Made by a program: the position numbers and the translations under genes. A stretch of DNA of 64,000 nucleotides, taken from Euglena gracilis. Lineage: Eukaryota; Euglenida; Euglenophyceae; Euglenales. The notes under the pieces were generated by a model. The model saw only the letters and a list, made by a program, of their open reading frames with translations, was not told where the DNA came from and made no database searches. Of the stretch, positions 11,401-22,408 are shown piece by piece. Positions within the stretch are counted from its first letter, which is position 1; each line of letters starts with the position of its first letter. The stretch covers positions 96,104,406-96,168,405 of the forward strand of contig CP154956.1 of assembly GCA_039621445.1 (NCBI GenBank). Direction: 5' to 3'.

Positions 11401-11799
11401 TGACTCACAGGAAAATGACCTGAGCCATAGCTCGACAATACAAAAACTATTTCGCCGCCAATCCCCTGCCAAGGTCATGTTCGTCGTTCGTGCAGGCTGC
11501 ATTTTTGCCCATTTGAAGTCATTTTTCGTCAATTTTTGCCAATTTTGCCAACTTTGGGACTTTTTTGACCAATTTTGACCATTTCAGCCGATTTTTGGGT
11601 CATTCCATAGTCATTGTGAAGGAATTTTGCCAACAATTTGTTCGAATGACTAAATATTGTTCAGTTGGTGGTCCATTTTCCGCGAACTGACAAAAATTAC
11701 CTGTTATGGACGGAAAAAGGCTGAAATTTTGTGTGGAACGGTTTCAAGTGACAAAAAATTGCTCAAAGCAACCCCTCTTGTAGGGCTTTGCACCCCAAA

Positions 11800-12105
11800 T
11801 TAGGCATTAATCACTCAAAGTTGGGAATTGGCCCACCAAATCCCCTCAAAATTAGGAACCTTTTCACTAATTAGGAATTTACCACTCAAAAGAAGGCATT
11901 GGCACACCAAACTTGGGATTACCACTCAAAATATCAGCACTTTACACCCAAAATTAGGCATTTGCCACTCAAAATTCGGAATATACACATGAAAATAGGA
12001 ATTTGCACCTCAAAATTAGGAATTGGCACACTAAATTAGGAATTTGCCTTCCAAAATTTGGAACAGGCACACCAAATTAGGCATTTGCAACTCAACAAAA
12101 GCTCA
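11800..12105. repeat. Degenerate ATTAGGAATTTGCCAC tandem array
   Basis: A dozen or so imperfect 24-28 bp units around AAATTAGGAATTTGC(C)ACTC. Similar words occur in the 15.05 and 23.6 kb repeat copies. Confidence 0.8.
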
Positions 12106-12127
12106 ACGACAGGACCCGGCTTCCGTC

Positions 12128-12190
12128 ACGCCGTCGGCCAGCCGTCGGCCAGCCGTCGGCCAGCCGTCGGCCAGCCGTCGGCCAGCCGTG
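12128..12190. repeat. GCCGTCGGCCA tandem repeats, cluster 2
   Basis: Five to six direct copies of the same 11-bp unit as 11345-11400, followed directly by GACGCAG words (12200-12275). Confidence 0.85.
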
Positions 12191-12340
12191 TGCTCCCCCT
12201 AATACGCAGACTTAAAAAAACTGCGTCTTAAGACGCAGACTCCGTCCTGAGTCCTGCGTCTAAGGGAGATCAGGCGGTGACTTTGGGTTTTTCGGGCGGG
12301 AGCACGCCCACCCCCCCCCTCTTCATTGGAAATACATGGC

Positions 12341-12375
12341 GGTGAACTTCACCGGTGAACTTCACCGGTGAAGTT
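12341..12375. repeat. GGTGAACTTCACC palindrome repeats
   Basis: The palindromic word GGTGAACTTCACC is repeated in overlapping tandem. Confidence 0.8.
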
Positions 12376-12501
12376 TCTCCATTGAAATTCCTTTAGGGGC
12401 GAAGCCCCCAACCCCCCCCCCACCCCTGCCTAACCTCCAAGACGCAGGACTCAGGACGGAGTCTACGTCTAAGACGCAGTTTTTGCTATAGAGGATGTGG
12501 A

Positions 12502-12731
12502 ACGGTACGGCAAAGCACCAAGCTGTCATGTGCCCAAGAATTGGCTGAGTTCGCATTGTTTCTGTATTCAATCCCAGTCACAGAAGCTTCCGTTGAAAGA
12601 AACTTTAGCCGCCAAAAAATTCATTGACACACCTTTGAGGAATGCTTTGCACAGGGACCTATTTTGATCAATCGAGCCAGTTTAGGGGGGTCGGAGGACG
12701 AACTGGATTACCTAGTCTCCAAAGGGCTCTG
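12502..12731 (+). pseudogene. hAT-type transposase C-terminal fragment
   Basis: Reads LAEFALFLYSIPVTEASVER then NFSRQKIH, an in-frame TGA, then HTFEECFAQGPILINRAS and DELDYLVSKGL, ending in a stop. The core SIPVTEASVERNFS matches the hAT dimerisation-region consensus (IP..ea.vER.FS). The internal stop and lack of the catalytic DDE part mark it as a relic. Confidence 0.55.
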
Positions 12732-13385
12732 AATCAAAGATTGTGTGGCCCAGGCTGCTTTGTTTGTTAAGTTCAATCTTTTGGAGTTTGGGGATCCACT
12801 CCTCATCCCTCTAGCATTGAGGGAAAAGCCAACTTATCATTATGCCCAAGACCTTGGCGAGCCTCTTTTCACAATGTGTTCATGTGGAAATGGTCTTTTT
12901 TGGGACGTGGTCACCCAAACAATTAGAAGTTAAATTCATTATTTATGAGTAGCCATGGTCAACGAAACTTTAATGGTTTTTTGAGGTTGTGGTTGTAAGT
13001 GCCATGCGGGTCAAAAGTTTGATGATGAAGGGTGATTTGTGCCATTGTATCTCTTCCGCAATGGGCCAAGTTCTTTTCATGCTGAAGGATGTCAAAGGAG
13101 GCCTACATCTGTGGACCTTAGCATGCCAAAGTCCTCGGAGGCAGAATGCTCCGAGGCTCGTTCCTTTTGGAACCTGAATTGACCGTTTGTTTACCCACTG
13201 AGTGATGTATATGTGATAACAAGGAACCCTTTGCAACGTGTACACTGCTCTCCATGCTCCCTTGCATGTCACAATGAGGTTGCATTATCGGTGCTTCCAT
13301 TCAGGTTTGCCAGGGTTGTCATTTGGCGCACTCAAAGGGTTCATTCAAGGGCAACACACATGGAGAACACATCAAATACTGATAC

Positions 13386-13993
13386 TAAGGTTGTTTCGAT
13401 TAATCGATTTTTTGATTAATCGTTCGCCACCCCTTGATTAATCGTTCATTCGGCCAGGGGGTGATTAATCGAAATAATCGGTCTTCCCAAAGAAACCATT
13501 GAAAAAGCAGTGCAGGAAAACACTTGGGAATGATCATTTTGGAGGCTCGTTCTCACAGAAATGTTACTGTGTGTTGCTTTCTTTTGGGGGAGACCCGTTA
13601 GGGAAAAAACGGGATATATTCATACGCACAGACATCAGAGCACGGATGGAAGAGTCATCCAGCTTAGCGCGCAAGTCGCTATGAGACTCTGGTGGGAAAA
13701 ACTGCGCTCAACACAAGCTTCTGAAACACCAAGGCTGAAAATTGCAATTGCAACTTTGGCCAAAATCGGCACATGCAAAGCAACCACCTCCCAAAATTGC
13801 ACAGGCTGAGGAAGTGGCCGAGCAGTGATTATTTTTAAGGGAAAACATTGTTTTTCAAGGGAAATCGTTTGTTGGTCATCATAATGCTAGGAACCCAAAG
13901 GGGGCATTAATCGTTCGGTAATCGTTCGCCACCCCCCGATTAATCGGCATTAATCGTTCGGTGCCGTCGATTAAGATTAATCGTCCAACCTTA
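13386..13993. mobile_element. MITE-like element with TAAGGTTG ends and ATTAATCG arrays
   Basis: Ends TAAGGTTG...CAACCTTA are inverted repeats. Direct repeats CTGATAC lie immediately outside (13379-13385 and 13994-14000). GATTAATCG/TTAATCGTTCG words cluster at both ends (13393-13482, 13905-13985). It is 608 bp with no convincing ORF. Confidence 0.75.
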
Positions 13994-14165
13994 CTGATAC
14001 AAATACTCATCTTCCGGTGGGGGGGGATTTGGATTGAAGTTGGAAGAAGTTAGATTGAGGTTGAAGTGAGGTTGAAGTTGGAAAACTTCTCTCCACTTCA
14101 ATGCAACCCTGGCACCATGCACATAAAAGGTGCACGCCGGTGTATGTATGTATGTATACATATGT

Positions 14166-14275
14166 ACAGGGGGTGTTTCCCCAGCGACCCCCCCCCCCCC
14201 CCCCCCCCGACCCCCCCGCGACCCCACCCTGAGCCCGATTCGGGGTTCCAAAAAATACAAAAAATTTGCATTAAC
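14166..14275. repeat. GGGGGTGTT / GTCGCGG repeat, fragment in inverse orientation
   Basis: GGGGGTGTTTCCCC then C runs with CGCGACC, followed by CCGATTCGGGGTTCC and TTTGCATTAACTTTTGCC. Its reverse complement matches the right part of the 23.49-23.83 kb element. Confidence 0.6.
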
Positions 14276-14905
14276 TTTTGCCTTTTCGGCTTTTTTGCCA
14301 CTCATTTTTGGCAATTCGACTTTTTAGCCGTATACTGCTGCGATTCTGCACTTTCTGTGGCCGCTTTTTGTCTGATTCTTCTTCCCTTTGTGCTTTGAAA
14401 GACTTCCTTATTCAGTCACTCAGTCACTCAGTTTTTCACCATGGCACAAAGAAGCAAGAAGACAGGATTTAGCCGTGTGACTGAGTGGAGAAGGCTGAAA
14501 AAAATTCTGGTTTCTGTTAATCAAATTTTTGGTGGTGTTTGAGGGCTGGTTGAGCACACCCCAGGACGTATTGTCCTTGTTGACACCAAGCGCAAGCCGT
14601 ATGTGGACGATGTGAAAGAAAAAAAAACGCAATCGACATGTGTTTTGAACGACGGTACTGTGGCATATCCGGACGTACAACACGTGACGTCGCATTGGGA
14701 AGAACTGTCCCGTGGGCATGTGTTCAACTAACGTGAGTCCAGATGTGGAACTCCCCTTGAGCCGATGTTCTGGTGGGTGGCCTTCAGCGAGTGTGGACCT
14801 TGTGCGAAAACTGGCACATGTGCTCAGCATCATGGAAGGTGGTTGGGCACAACCTGACTGGCCCAAACCATATGTCACGCGGGTAGCACCCCCTATATAT
14901 GTGTG

Positions 14906-14920
14906 GGGGTGTTGGGGTCG

Positions 14921-14956
<36 letters not shown>

Positions 14957-15140
14957 CGCGGGGGGGGGAATGGGTTTCACGACAGGCCATGCATGACTTG
15001 TGTGACGTCATTCTATCCTCTAATTTTAGATCACAATTAGGAATTTGCGAGCCATTTAGGTCCGAAAATAGGTCGAATTAGGAATTTGGGACCAATTAAT
15101 CATGTTTTTGATTCCCAGTTGAGTGGCAAATTCCTAATTT
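14906..15140. repeat. GGGGGTGTTGGGGTCGCGG repeat, copy 1
   Basis: Begins GGGGGTGTTGGGGTCGCGG, then G runs, TGACTTGTGTGACGTCAT, CAATTAGGAATTTGC and GGTCCGAAAATAGGTC words. It matches 23487-23730 block for block. The right end is not visible, so this copy is truncated or diverged. Confidence 0.75.
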
Positions 15141-15474
15141 AGTGAACGGCATAATCGCTGAAAAGCCGAAAAACAACGGCTAAAAAGCCGAAAATCCGCG
15201 AACAGTGTGCCAAAAAGCCGAATAGCCGAAATGAAATACTCATGGGCGGGAACAGACCACTTTCAAACCAAAATGCATTTTTTTTGTTCAAAAATGGCGC
15301 AAAAATGGCCAAAAATGATTACTTTTTTTGGACCCAAAAATCACCGATTTTTAGGATGCGTGCCGCCCTTCTCGTGATGGGATGCAACAGCATGGATGCT
15401 GCCTCCCGACCACCTCCAAAGTCCCCGTGACCCGCACCACCCCCATATATATGTACATGATATACCATGCCCCG

Positions 15475-15605
15475 CCCCCGATACTGTCCCCCCCCCCCCC
15501 GATAGTGTCCCATACCCCTGCCATGGGATGCGGCCGGCCGGTCCTAAAGGAATTTTATTGACCCCCCCCCCCCGATAGTGTCTCCCCCCCCCCAGCGGTG
15601 TCAGA
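15475..15605. repeat. CCCCCCGATAGTGTCCCATACC words, cluster 1
   Basis: Three to four copies of CCCCGATA(C)TGTCCC. The same word occurs at 16488-16562 and 30650-30815. Confidence 0.8.
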
Positions 15606-16079
15606 ACAATTTTTTCCCGGGGGGGGGGGCGAGGAACCGACAAAATTTGGAGCACATCCTTTTTTTCCCCGGCGCGAAGCGCCAAGGAAAATTTTTTTCA
15701 TGGCACACCAAAATGTACTTTTTTCTGTCCCCCTGGCCACGAAGGGGCCGAGACGCTAACGCCTTTTTTGAAGTCCAATGCTCCAAAAACTTGAGCTAGA
15801 AAGCGAAATCATGGGTAGAACCCCTTTGGAAACCTCCCAACTCAACCCAACTGTCGACTTCGCAACCTGGGGGGGGGTGAAGAAGCCATTTTTTTCACTT
15901 TGCGCAAAATCATTTTTTTTTTTCGTTGACCCGAAGAGTTTCCCCCAAACTGGGCTGGTCAAGAAAATGGAGGGAGGGGGACATATGGTATATCAGTTTG
16001 TATTAAAACAGCCAAGGTGAAAGTGGTTTGTGAGGTCCCAAAAAAAATTAGCACCAAAGGAGGGGAAAAAAAGTCGGCT

Positions 16080-16225
16080 TGTGGCCAAAGTCCAAACCGG
16101 ACGCCGGGTTTTGGACAGAACCGGCGTTCCTGACGCCGGTTTTTAGGACAGAACCGGCGTCCGGAAAACCTGTGGGGGGGACGCCAGTTCTGTCCTGAAC
16201 CCGGCGTCTCAAACGCTGGTTTAAA
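16080..16225. repeat. GACGCCGGTTCTGTCC palindromic-word array
   Basis: Alternating GGACGCCGGTT, ACAGAACCGGCGTCC and GACGCCGG words forming several hairpins. Relatives lie at 20965-21065, 22870-22915, 25345-25445, 27713-27790 and 28250-28405. Confidence 0.85.
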
Positions 16226-16487
16226 CATCAAGAAGTGCCGTGGGGTTTTTTCAAGGAATTTTATTTCGGCCGCCAAAGGCGGCCGATACGGTAATGGATT
16301 TTGCAATTTCATTCTCCAAAAAAGTGCTTTTACCGTCTTGGCTGCCAAAGGCAGCCGAGACGGTAACGCCCTTTGAGCCATTGAACATGGCATTACAAAG
16401 AAAAATATCACATTCATGCTGCAAAAAACTTTTTTTTCCAAAATCCCGGGGGGGGCGGCCGCCCCCCGACCCCCCCTTGTGGCACCT

Positions 16488-16562
16488 ATGCCCCCCCCCG
16501 ATAGTGTCCCATACCCGCCCTGCCGTTGGGCCGGTATGGGACACTATCGGGGGGGGGGGGCG
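16488..16562. repeat. GATAGTGTCCCATACC inverted pair
   Basis: CCCCCGATAGTGTCCCATACC and its reverse complement GGTATGGGACACTATCGGGGG face each other around an 18-bp spacer, forming a perfect hairpin. Confidence 0.85.
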
Positions 16563-16571
16563 TGGTACTTT

Positions 16572-16962
16572 CTGACATCGTTAGGATCTTGTCTTGAGGA
16601 ATATGAAGCTTCCTGATTTTGATGCTGCCGTAACCATGTACCTCTCCAAGCGTGTGATTTAACTACCTCGGGAAATGGTGTCACAGGAACACTGGCACCC
16701 AGCGTCCATTGGAGTAAGGCAGTGAATTCTTTGGTGGGAATGAGTGTTTTCATGCCAGCTGAAGGGACTGGACATGTCCAGGCCATGCGGCCGTGTTTGG
16801 CACGCAAAGCGAACTGCATCGGATCCCGATATGGATTGTTGCAGTTTGTTTTTGGCGAACGACTGAGCAAATGTTTTCCCCCTTTTGTAAAAAAGCGAAG
16901 CCTGCTCAGCTGGAAGCCTTGTGGAAGATGCTGACGATCCACAGCGTGGCTGTGGCGCTGGA
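16572..16962 (-). pseudogene. Tyrosine recombinase relic 2 (C-terminal catalytic part)
   Basis: The minus strand reads FALRAKHGRMAWTCPVPSAG, TKEFTALLQWTLG, then EVVKSHAWRGTWLRQHQNQ and, further on, NDVRKYH. HAWR followed about 25 residues later by a Tyr fits the HxxR...Y active-site block of tyrosine recombinases. The N-terminal half and box I Arg are not in frame. A GATAGTGTCCC hairpin abuts its downstream side. Family assignment rests on this motif only. Confidence 0.45.
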
Positions 16963-17359
16963 AACACAGCTGGAGGGGGGAGGGACGGAACGATCTCAAA
17001 AAGTCACGGTTCACCTGCCCAACAATGTGTTGGAATCTGGTCGCACTCTTCAACCTTTGAACGTTCTGACCTGAACACACCGAAAACAAAATACTGCCCC
17101 TTTGAACCCCCGGGTCCAAATAGAAATTCCCCCCCGGCACGGGGATGGAGTCGTTTGGATCGGTTCCCGCTTTTGGGAAAGTCAGGGGTCACGGTTACAG
17201 AGACTGTTGGAGGGCTCCCTCATTTGGGAATTCAGGAACAATGACTTGTTTCCAACCAATTTAGACCAAATTCAGGCGTATTGCCCTACGTGAACTGCAA
17301 GACTTCAGCGCTTTTTGAGGATTTTTGTGGTTTTCTCTTCTTTCCGGTTACCAACACCC

Positions 17360-17615
17360 CCCCCCCCCTATTTGGCCGCCCCCCGGGCGGCCCGGCCCCC
17401 CCTTCTGGCCAATTAGGGGGGGGACAATTAGGGGGCGGTTACCCCTAACCCCCCCCCCCCTAATTGGCCACCTGGACCCCGCCCTTCATAGCCGCGAACC
17501 CCCGTAAACACCCGAATAAAGGCATTTTCCCTTGCAACGAGTAACCCCCCCCCTAATTGGCCACCTGGGCTCTGGCCAATTAGGGGGGGGGACAAATAGG
17601 GGGGGGGTCACGTTA
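17360..17615. repeat. CCCCCCCTAATTGGCC words
   Basis: Repeated, inverted pairs of CCCCTAATTGGCC and GGCCAATTAGGGGGG with C/G runs. A related CCCCTTATTGTCCC set lies at 21078-21230. Confidence 0.8.
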
Positions 17616-17688
17616 TATTTTTTGTGAGATTTTTGCAAAATTCTTAATTTCTGCAATTTCAGACCATATCCCTGTGTAATACTCTTGG

Positions 17689-18262
17689 ATGTCCTCGATG
17701 CAGGACTATGTGCTTGACACAGCGGGGCCACCACCTCGTTTGCTGCCACCAAAACAACCTTACTCGGCGGCACGGGGCGGTGCAAAGCTTGTCCTCAGTC
17801 TGGCCCAGCGAGCAGGCTTCCCCAACCATCAAGAAGGAAAAGCAGAAGGTGGCACGCGGCCAGGAGATGTGTTCATCACCCGCTTTGACGCAAATGGACC
17901 TGCCCCTCTGGCTCCGTCAAGGTCACTTCCGGCCCTAGTGGATAATTGGCACCTTCAACAAGAAGAGGACAAAATCTCCAAGTATGGTGATCCTTGCAAG
18001 CGGCGAGGGTGGACCTTTATCCCCCTGGTGTTGGACTGCTATGGAGGTATGAGTGAAACAGGGCAAGGCTTTGTGTCCACATGCATCCGCCTTCTCCAGC
18101 CAACACAACGGCTGGGAGAGGCGGGGAGTGGAGGCCAGTGTGTGGCAGGGCCTCGGAATGACTTTAATGCGTGAGCTGGCCCGACAGTTGGCCTGGGGCA
18201 ATGCCCTAAACAACTTCTGGATTGTGGTGACCTCAGCTCGCATTCTCCTTACCAATAACTGA
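17689..18262 (+). pseudogene. LINE (non-LTR retrotransposon) ORF tail, copy 1
   Basis: Reads TRPGDVFITRFDANGPA, then EEDKISKYGDPCKRRGWTF, IPLVLDCYGGMSETGQGF, then in another frame VEASVWQGLGMTLMRELARQ. The order RPxDVF..R(F/W)D..G, a K-x3-Y-x2-C-x3-GW-x-F-x-P block and a (D/E)..GG tail is the C-terminal region of many LINE reverse-transcriptase polyproteins. The reverse-transcriptase core is missing and a frameshift is present. Homologous in detail to 24240-24640 on the other strand, which shows both derive from one family. Confidence 0.65.
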
Positions 18263-18364
18263 CGTGGAGTTTGTCTATTACCTATCATCTGCCTATTACC
18301 CAAGTGGTTCAACGGAAAATTGGCCCTGCTCATCTCTTTCCCTGGCACCCGTCAAACAAAATAT

Positions 18365-18462
18365 GCACCGTGCAGTTTTTTGCAGTTTTTTTTTGCAGTT
18401 TTTTTGCAGCTTTTTTTCTGAAAAAACTACACACGTGCACTTTTTTGCAGTTTTTTTTTGAT
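18365..18462. repeat. TTTTTTGCAG tandem repeats
   Basis: Five or more TTTTTTTTGCAG units around ACTACACACGTGCAC. Confidence 0.85.
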
Positions 18463-19034
18463 TTCAGTTTTGAGGAAACTTGAGGTGCTCATTTTTTTGG
18501 TCCTCTCTTGTCACGCTGGATTATATTGTTTGAAGGGTTTTCTCAAGAAAAAGTCTCTCTCAAAAAATCTCTTCATGAGTTGTGTTGTCTACAATAATCC
18601 CACCAGTTGTCTTGCCCCCAACTGTTTTGCCAACCGCCTTGCCTCTCGACACACCAGAAATTGTTGCAGCCACCATTCCAAAAAAAACAGATTGTTTCGG
18701 TGACAACGCCACAATTTCTCCCCAACCAAAATCGCTCCATCTCCAACTTGTGCATGTGGTGACAGATGTCACGATGCTTATTTTGGCAATTGTCATTTGC
18801 ACACTCCTGAGCAGATTCAACTGATTATTTTGGGATTCGGGGATGAAATCCAAAAACTGTTTTTTTTTGTGCAAATTTTGGTTGAAGTTGGAGTTCGCGA
18901 GATTCGTGGAGACGCAAAGGAGCGCGAGCTCCTGTAGAAGATTGGGCCTTGTCCCAAGCATTTTGGCCAAATATCACACAAGCCAAATGCTTCAAAGGAG
19001 TCATTCTTATTTGCAAGAAATTCCCAGACCATCT

Positions 19035-19100
19035 GGCAATGCTGGTAGTTTGTTGAAAAGAGCTTTCGATCGAGGGGTAACTTGGTACCCTAACGTTGCA
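19035..19100. repeat. GAAAAGAGCTTTCGATCGA dispersed repeat
   Basis: Contains TGAAAAGAGCTTTCGATCGA followed by GGGGTAACTTGGTACC. A close copy is at 20805-20850 and an inverted one at 28025-28050. Confidence 0.6.
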
Positions 19101-19222
19101 CGCAGCCTGAGATACACTCATGATCGTCGGATAGGCCAGAATCCGAGTCGAAATTTGTGGTACTTTTCAGTGATTTTTGGTTTAAGATGCGGAATAAACC
19201 TTACAGAAACGTTTTTTTCTCT

Positions 19223-20574
19223 TTAAAACCGTTAACCGTTCACGGGCTTCCCCACGTGAGGAAACGGGGTGCGTTCACGGGTGCACACTACGGCACCCGT
19301 GAAGGGACCCCGTTTTCACATATGCGCACCCGTGGTCGGTTCACGGGGGCACAGACGGCACCCGTGGACGGAGTTTTACATAAAAAAAAGGAAAAAACAT
19401 TTACGCAGTAGGGAAGAGGATGTGATACAAATGGCGAACCTGGAGAACTTCAGGGGTCATCACCGGACGTGATCAGCAAAGAGAAAAGTTGGTGATCGAC
19501 GTGATTGAGGTCTCCGGGCAAGTTTCTCATTGTGCCCACGACGATGCTGTACGATTTTCGCCCGTCCATAATTTGCGGCTTGAAACTTTCGACCACCAAC
19601 CGACGAAGAACCTCCCCTCGGTATCCGGTGGTGTACCCCAATAAAAGGACATTCCTCCTTTGGACCAAAAATGGTGTGTTCCCTTCGGCAGCCTTCAAAA
19701 CTGTGAGCAACTCTCGTCCGCCCGCAAAACTGTGTTTGTCAACCCACCCTTGGCCTCCATTGCTTTTTTTGGCCCTTTCGTGCGTGACGAGTGGCTTCAT
19801 CAACACATTGAACTGCGGGAACTGGGACACAGACAATGGTACAATGATGGCATAAACGGGAGGCAATGCCTTGTAAATGTTGCTTACAGCATTTACTAGG
19901 TCCAAAAACTGGACACTGGCATGGAGCGAAGGCGCCCATCTTTTCCTACCTTCTCCTGCCTTGTCTGGACCCAGGCATCGGCTTCCTGCTGCGTCTTGAA
20001 AAGTTCACGAGCATCAACGCACCATCCGGCCCATCCCACCAAAACTTCGTCCAAAGAGCCAAAAACAACGCCATGCCGGTTGCAAAACATCTATATACTC
20101 CAAAAAACACTTTACTGCGGCATGGTTCTTGGGGCCCAGGTCACAATTTTGACCACCGGTGGGGAGACTGCCTAAAAGGGCATCCACTGCAGCAGCTCCT
20201 AGGGAGCCGGCACCATGTAAAACAGCCAAAAATTCATCTACGTTGGGGGGGGGCGGGGCATCTGTGCTTCCATCATGTTGGCAAAACGCTTCATCGGACT
20301 GTGGGGAAGAGGACAGACAGAAACACAAATGTATAAAACCCAAAAAATTCAAATTCCGATCACGGGTAACTCCTTGCGCAACCGTGGTTGGTTCACGGGT
20401 GCACGCACGGCAGCCGTGGACGGAAATTCCGTTCACGGGTGCGCACTACGGCACCCGTGAACGGCCAAAGTTCACCCGTGAACGCCAAAAACGTGATTTT
20501 TGACCCCCTAGGCATCTCGTTAGGAAGCGCTTGCCTACTGCGAGGAAGCCCGTGAACTTGGTTAACGGTTTTAA
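19223..20574. mobile_element. Inverted-repeat element enclosing tyrosine-recombinase relic 3
   Basis: The left end TTAAAACCGTTAACC-GTTCACGGGCTTCC and the reverse complement of the right end TTAAAACCGTTAACC-AAGTTCACGGGCTTCC agree over about 30 bp apart from a 2-bp insertion. CACGGGTGC/GGCACCCGTG words cluster just inside each end (19255-19375; 20360-20480). The interior is the recombinase relic. The right end abuts a 109-bp perfect palindrome. No clear target-site duplication was found. Confidence 0.65.
19452..20330 (-). pseudogene. Tyrosine recombinase relic 3
   Basis: Minus strand, in order: NVDEFLAVLHGAGSLGAAAV and HAAVKCFLEYIDVLQ; in a second frame SLDEVLVGWAGWCVDARELF; and, back in the first frame, QRRNVLLLGYTTGYRGEVLR, RLVVESFKPQ and SYSIVVGTMRNLPGDL. 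LLLGYTTGYRGEVLRRL is a good box I (catalytic Arg), and the following beta-strand segment with MRN..GDL resembles the region after it. Frame changes and the absence of HxxR...Y make it a relic. It shares the (P)..EFL..L N-terminal pattern with relic 1. Confidence 0.55.
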
Positions 20575-20680
20575 GAAAAAAGCGGGGTCCGATCACGATT
20601 CCCGGTGGAGAAATGGGGGGCGCCTACGGCGCCCCCCATTTCTCCACCGGGAATCGTGATCGGACCCCGCTTTTTTCTTA
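20572..20680. repeat. 109-bp perfect palindrome
   Basis: Two 53-bp arms with no mismatch read by eye, around a 3-base TAC centre flanked by GGCGCC. The arms start TAAGAAAAAAGCGGGG and end CCCCGCTTTTTTCTTA. Confidence 0.95.
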
Positions 20681-20964
20681 TAGAATCAACCACCTGAGGG
20701 GTTGAGGGGTCTTGGGGCACCAGAGTTGTGAAATTAGGATTTTCCAGTGACAGAAAATAAGAGCTGCAGGCGGCGAGGCTGAATTTGGTGGTGATCGCCA
20801 GTCGTCTGATGAAAAGAGCTTTCAATTGAGGGGTGAGTTTGTACCTGGACGATTGACCAGCCAGAAATACCCTCTCGATCGATTTGGTGAAATGCAAAGT
20901 GGTGTGACATTGAAGATCAGTGGTCGGAGATTGGTCCTGGGAGTGTCCTTTGACCGAAGGTTGG

Positions 20965-21235
20965 GGACGCCGGTTCTGTCTTGAACCCGGCGTCTCTAAA
21001 ACGCCGCTTTAAGCAAGGGGTGGCGGACACCGGTTCTGTCCAAATACCCGGCGTTCCGGACGGGATGGCAATTTACCCCCCCCCCCCCCTTATTGTCCCC
21101 CCCTTATTGTCCCTGGGCCCCGGCCGATGGGGGATTTTTTGGCCCGGCCAATGAAATTCCTTTGGTACCCCCTTATTGTCCCCCCCCCCCTTTATGGTCC
21201 AGGTCGGTGGGACAATGAGGGGGGGGGGTAAAACA
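20965..21235. repeat. GACGCCGG words and CCCCTTATTGTCCC words
   Basis: GACGCCGGTTCTGTC copies at 20965-21065, then CCCCCTTATTGTCCC copies with an inverted GGGACAATGAGGGG near 21210-21228. Confidence 0.75.
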
Positions 21236-21354
21236 GCTGTTCCAAAATGTGTCACAGCTTTTGGTGCAACAAGTGATGTGGTTTGACACATCCGGGAAGC
21301 ATTGCAGAAAACAAATGGGAAATGGTTGGAGCTGAATGTAGCGATTTTGGCAGA

Positions 21355-21530
21355 TGGGGGGCCTTTGCAGGGGTTGCAGACTTAATGGTTGACAGATGGG
21401 GGGCCGCAGGCCCACAGTGGAGGGCCTTTGCAGGCCCAGAAGGGGGGGCATTTGCAGGCCCATGAAGAGGGGCCTTTTCAGGCCCAAAGGTGGGGGGCCT
21501 TTGCAGGCCCAAGAGGTGCCAGCAGGGCTG
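21355..21530. repeat. GGCCTTTGCAGGCCCA tandem array
   Basis: Five imperfect 33-36 bp units containing GGGGCCTTTGCAGGCCCA. Open frames here (AFAGPEGGAFAGP) are repeat artefacts. Confidence 0.85.
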
Positions 21531-21750
21531 AAAAGCCGAGAATACCAACAGCATGTCGAACTTTTGGAGCTGCTGATCATGGCTGATAAGCCCACTTCAC
21601 CGTGGTGTTGTGCTGGTGCCGCTTCGACTGCCTTGGACTTGACTTTGTAACTTGTACCTTGTACTTAAATGTGATACCAGTGAACTGCACCAGGGACTTT
21701 CACTTGACTTGTACTTGTAACTTGAACCCCTCTAGGCATTGGTGTAGAAA

Positions 21751-22408
21751 CCAAGGTTGACGTTTTTTTGTTTTTTTTAAAAAAGCAAAAAACATGTTTT
21801 TTTAAAAAAAACGCAAAAAACCATGTTTTTTGAAAAAAAGTTTTTTTTTGAAAAAGCAAAAATTGACCTTTTTCCTTGCGAAATGACCATTTTTTTTGAA
21901 GAAAATTTTTCGCGGGGTCACGGGGGGGGGGGTCACAGGGGGGGGTCACGAGGGGGGGTCACATTTTTGGTGGCCAGATTAGAAATCACCGAAAAAGAAT
22001 TTTTGGGAAAAATCCTTTTTAGGCTCCAAAATAGGAATCCCCCAAACAAAAATTAGGAAACCTACCGGAATATTTTGTCAAATTTAGGTATCACCAGCCA
22101 AGTTTTTCAGGAAAAATGGCCGAAACGGGTCTTAGGTCGGGTTGGGGGAGGGGGGTCATGGGTGGAACCCCTGTGAACCCCTGTGAAGTTTGTTTTTCAA
22201 ATGTGTGAAAGTATTTCCAAATCTGTGTTTTCTGGTGCGAAAAATCATGCTTTCAACCCAAAAAAATGAACGTTGTAGAGATAAAAAAATGCACTTTTTC
22301 CCAAAAAAATATTGCAAAAAATTTCCCCCAAACCCTCCATGACGTTTTTTTTTAAAAAAAACAAACATGTTTTTTTTGTTTCAAAAAAAAACAAGCCGTC
22401 AACCTTGG
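21751..22408. mobile_element. MITE-like element with CCAAGGTTGACG ends
   Basis: 12-bp perfect terminal inverted repeats CCAAGGTTGACG/CGTCAACCTTGG, followed inward by matching T/A-rich tracts with CATGTTTTTT. A direct repeat TAGAAA stands immediately outside both ends (21745-21750, 22409-22414). 658 bp, no convincing ORF. Confidence 0.8.

Noticed and set aside
14420-14980. 186-codon minus-strand open frame
   Set aside because: Starts in poly-G/C (Pro run) sequence at a repeat end; no family resemblance.
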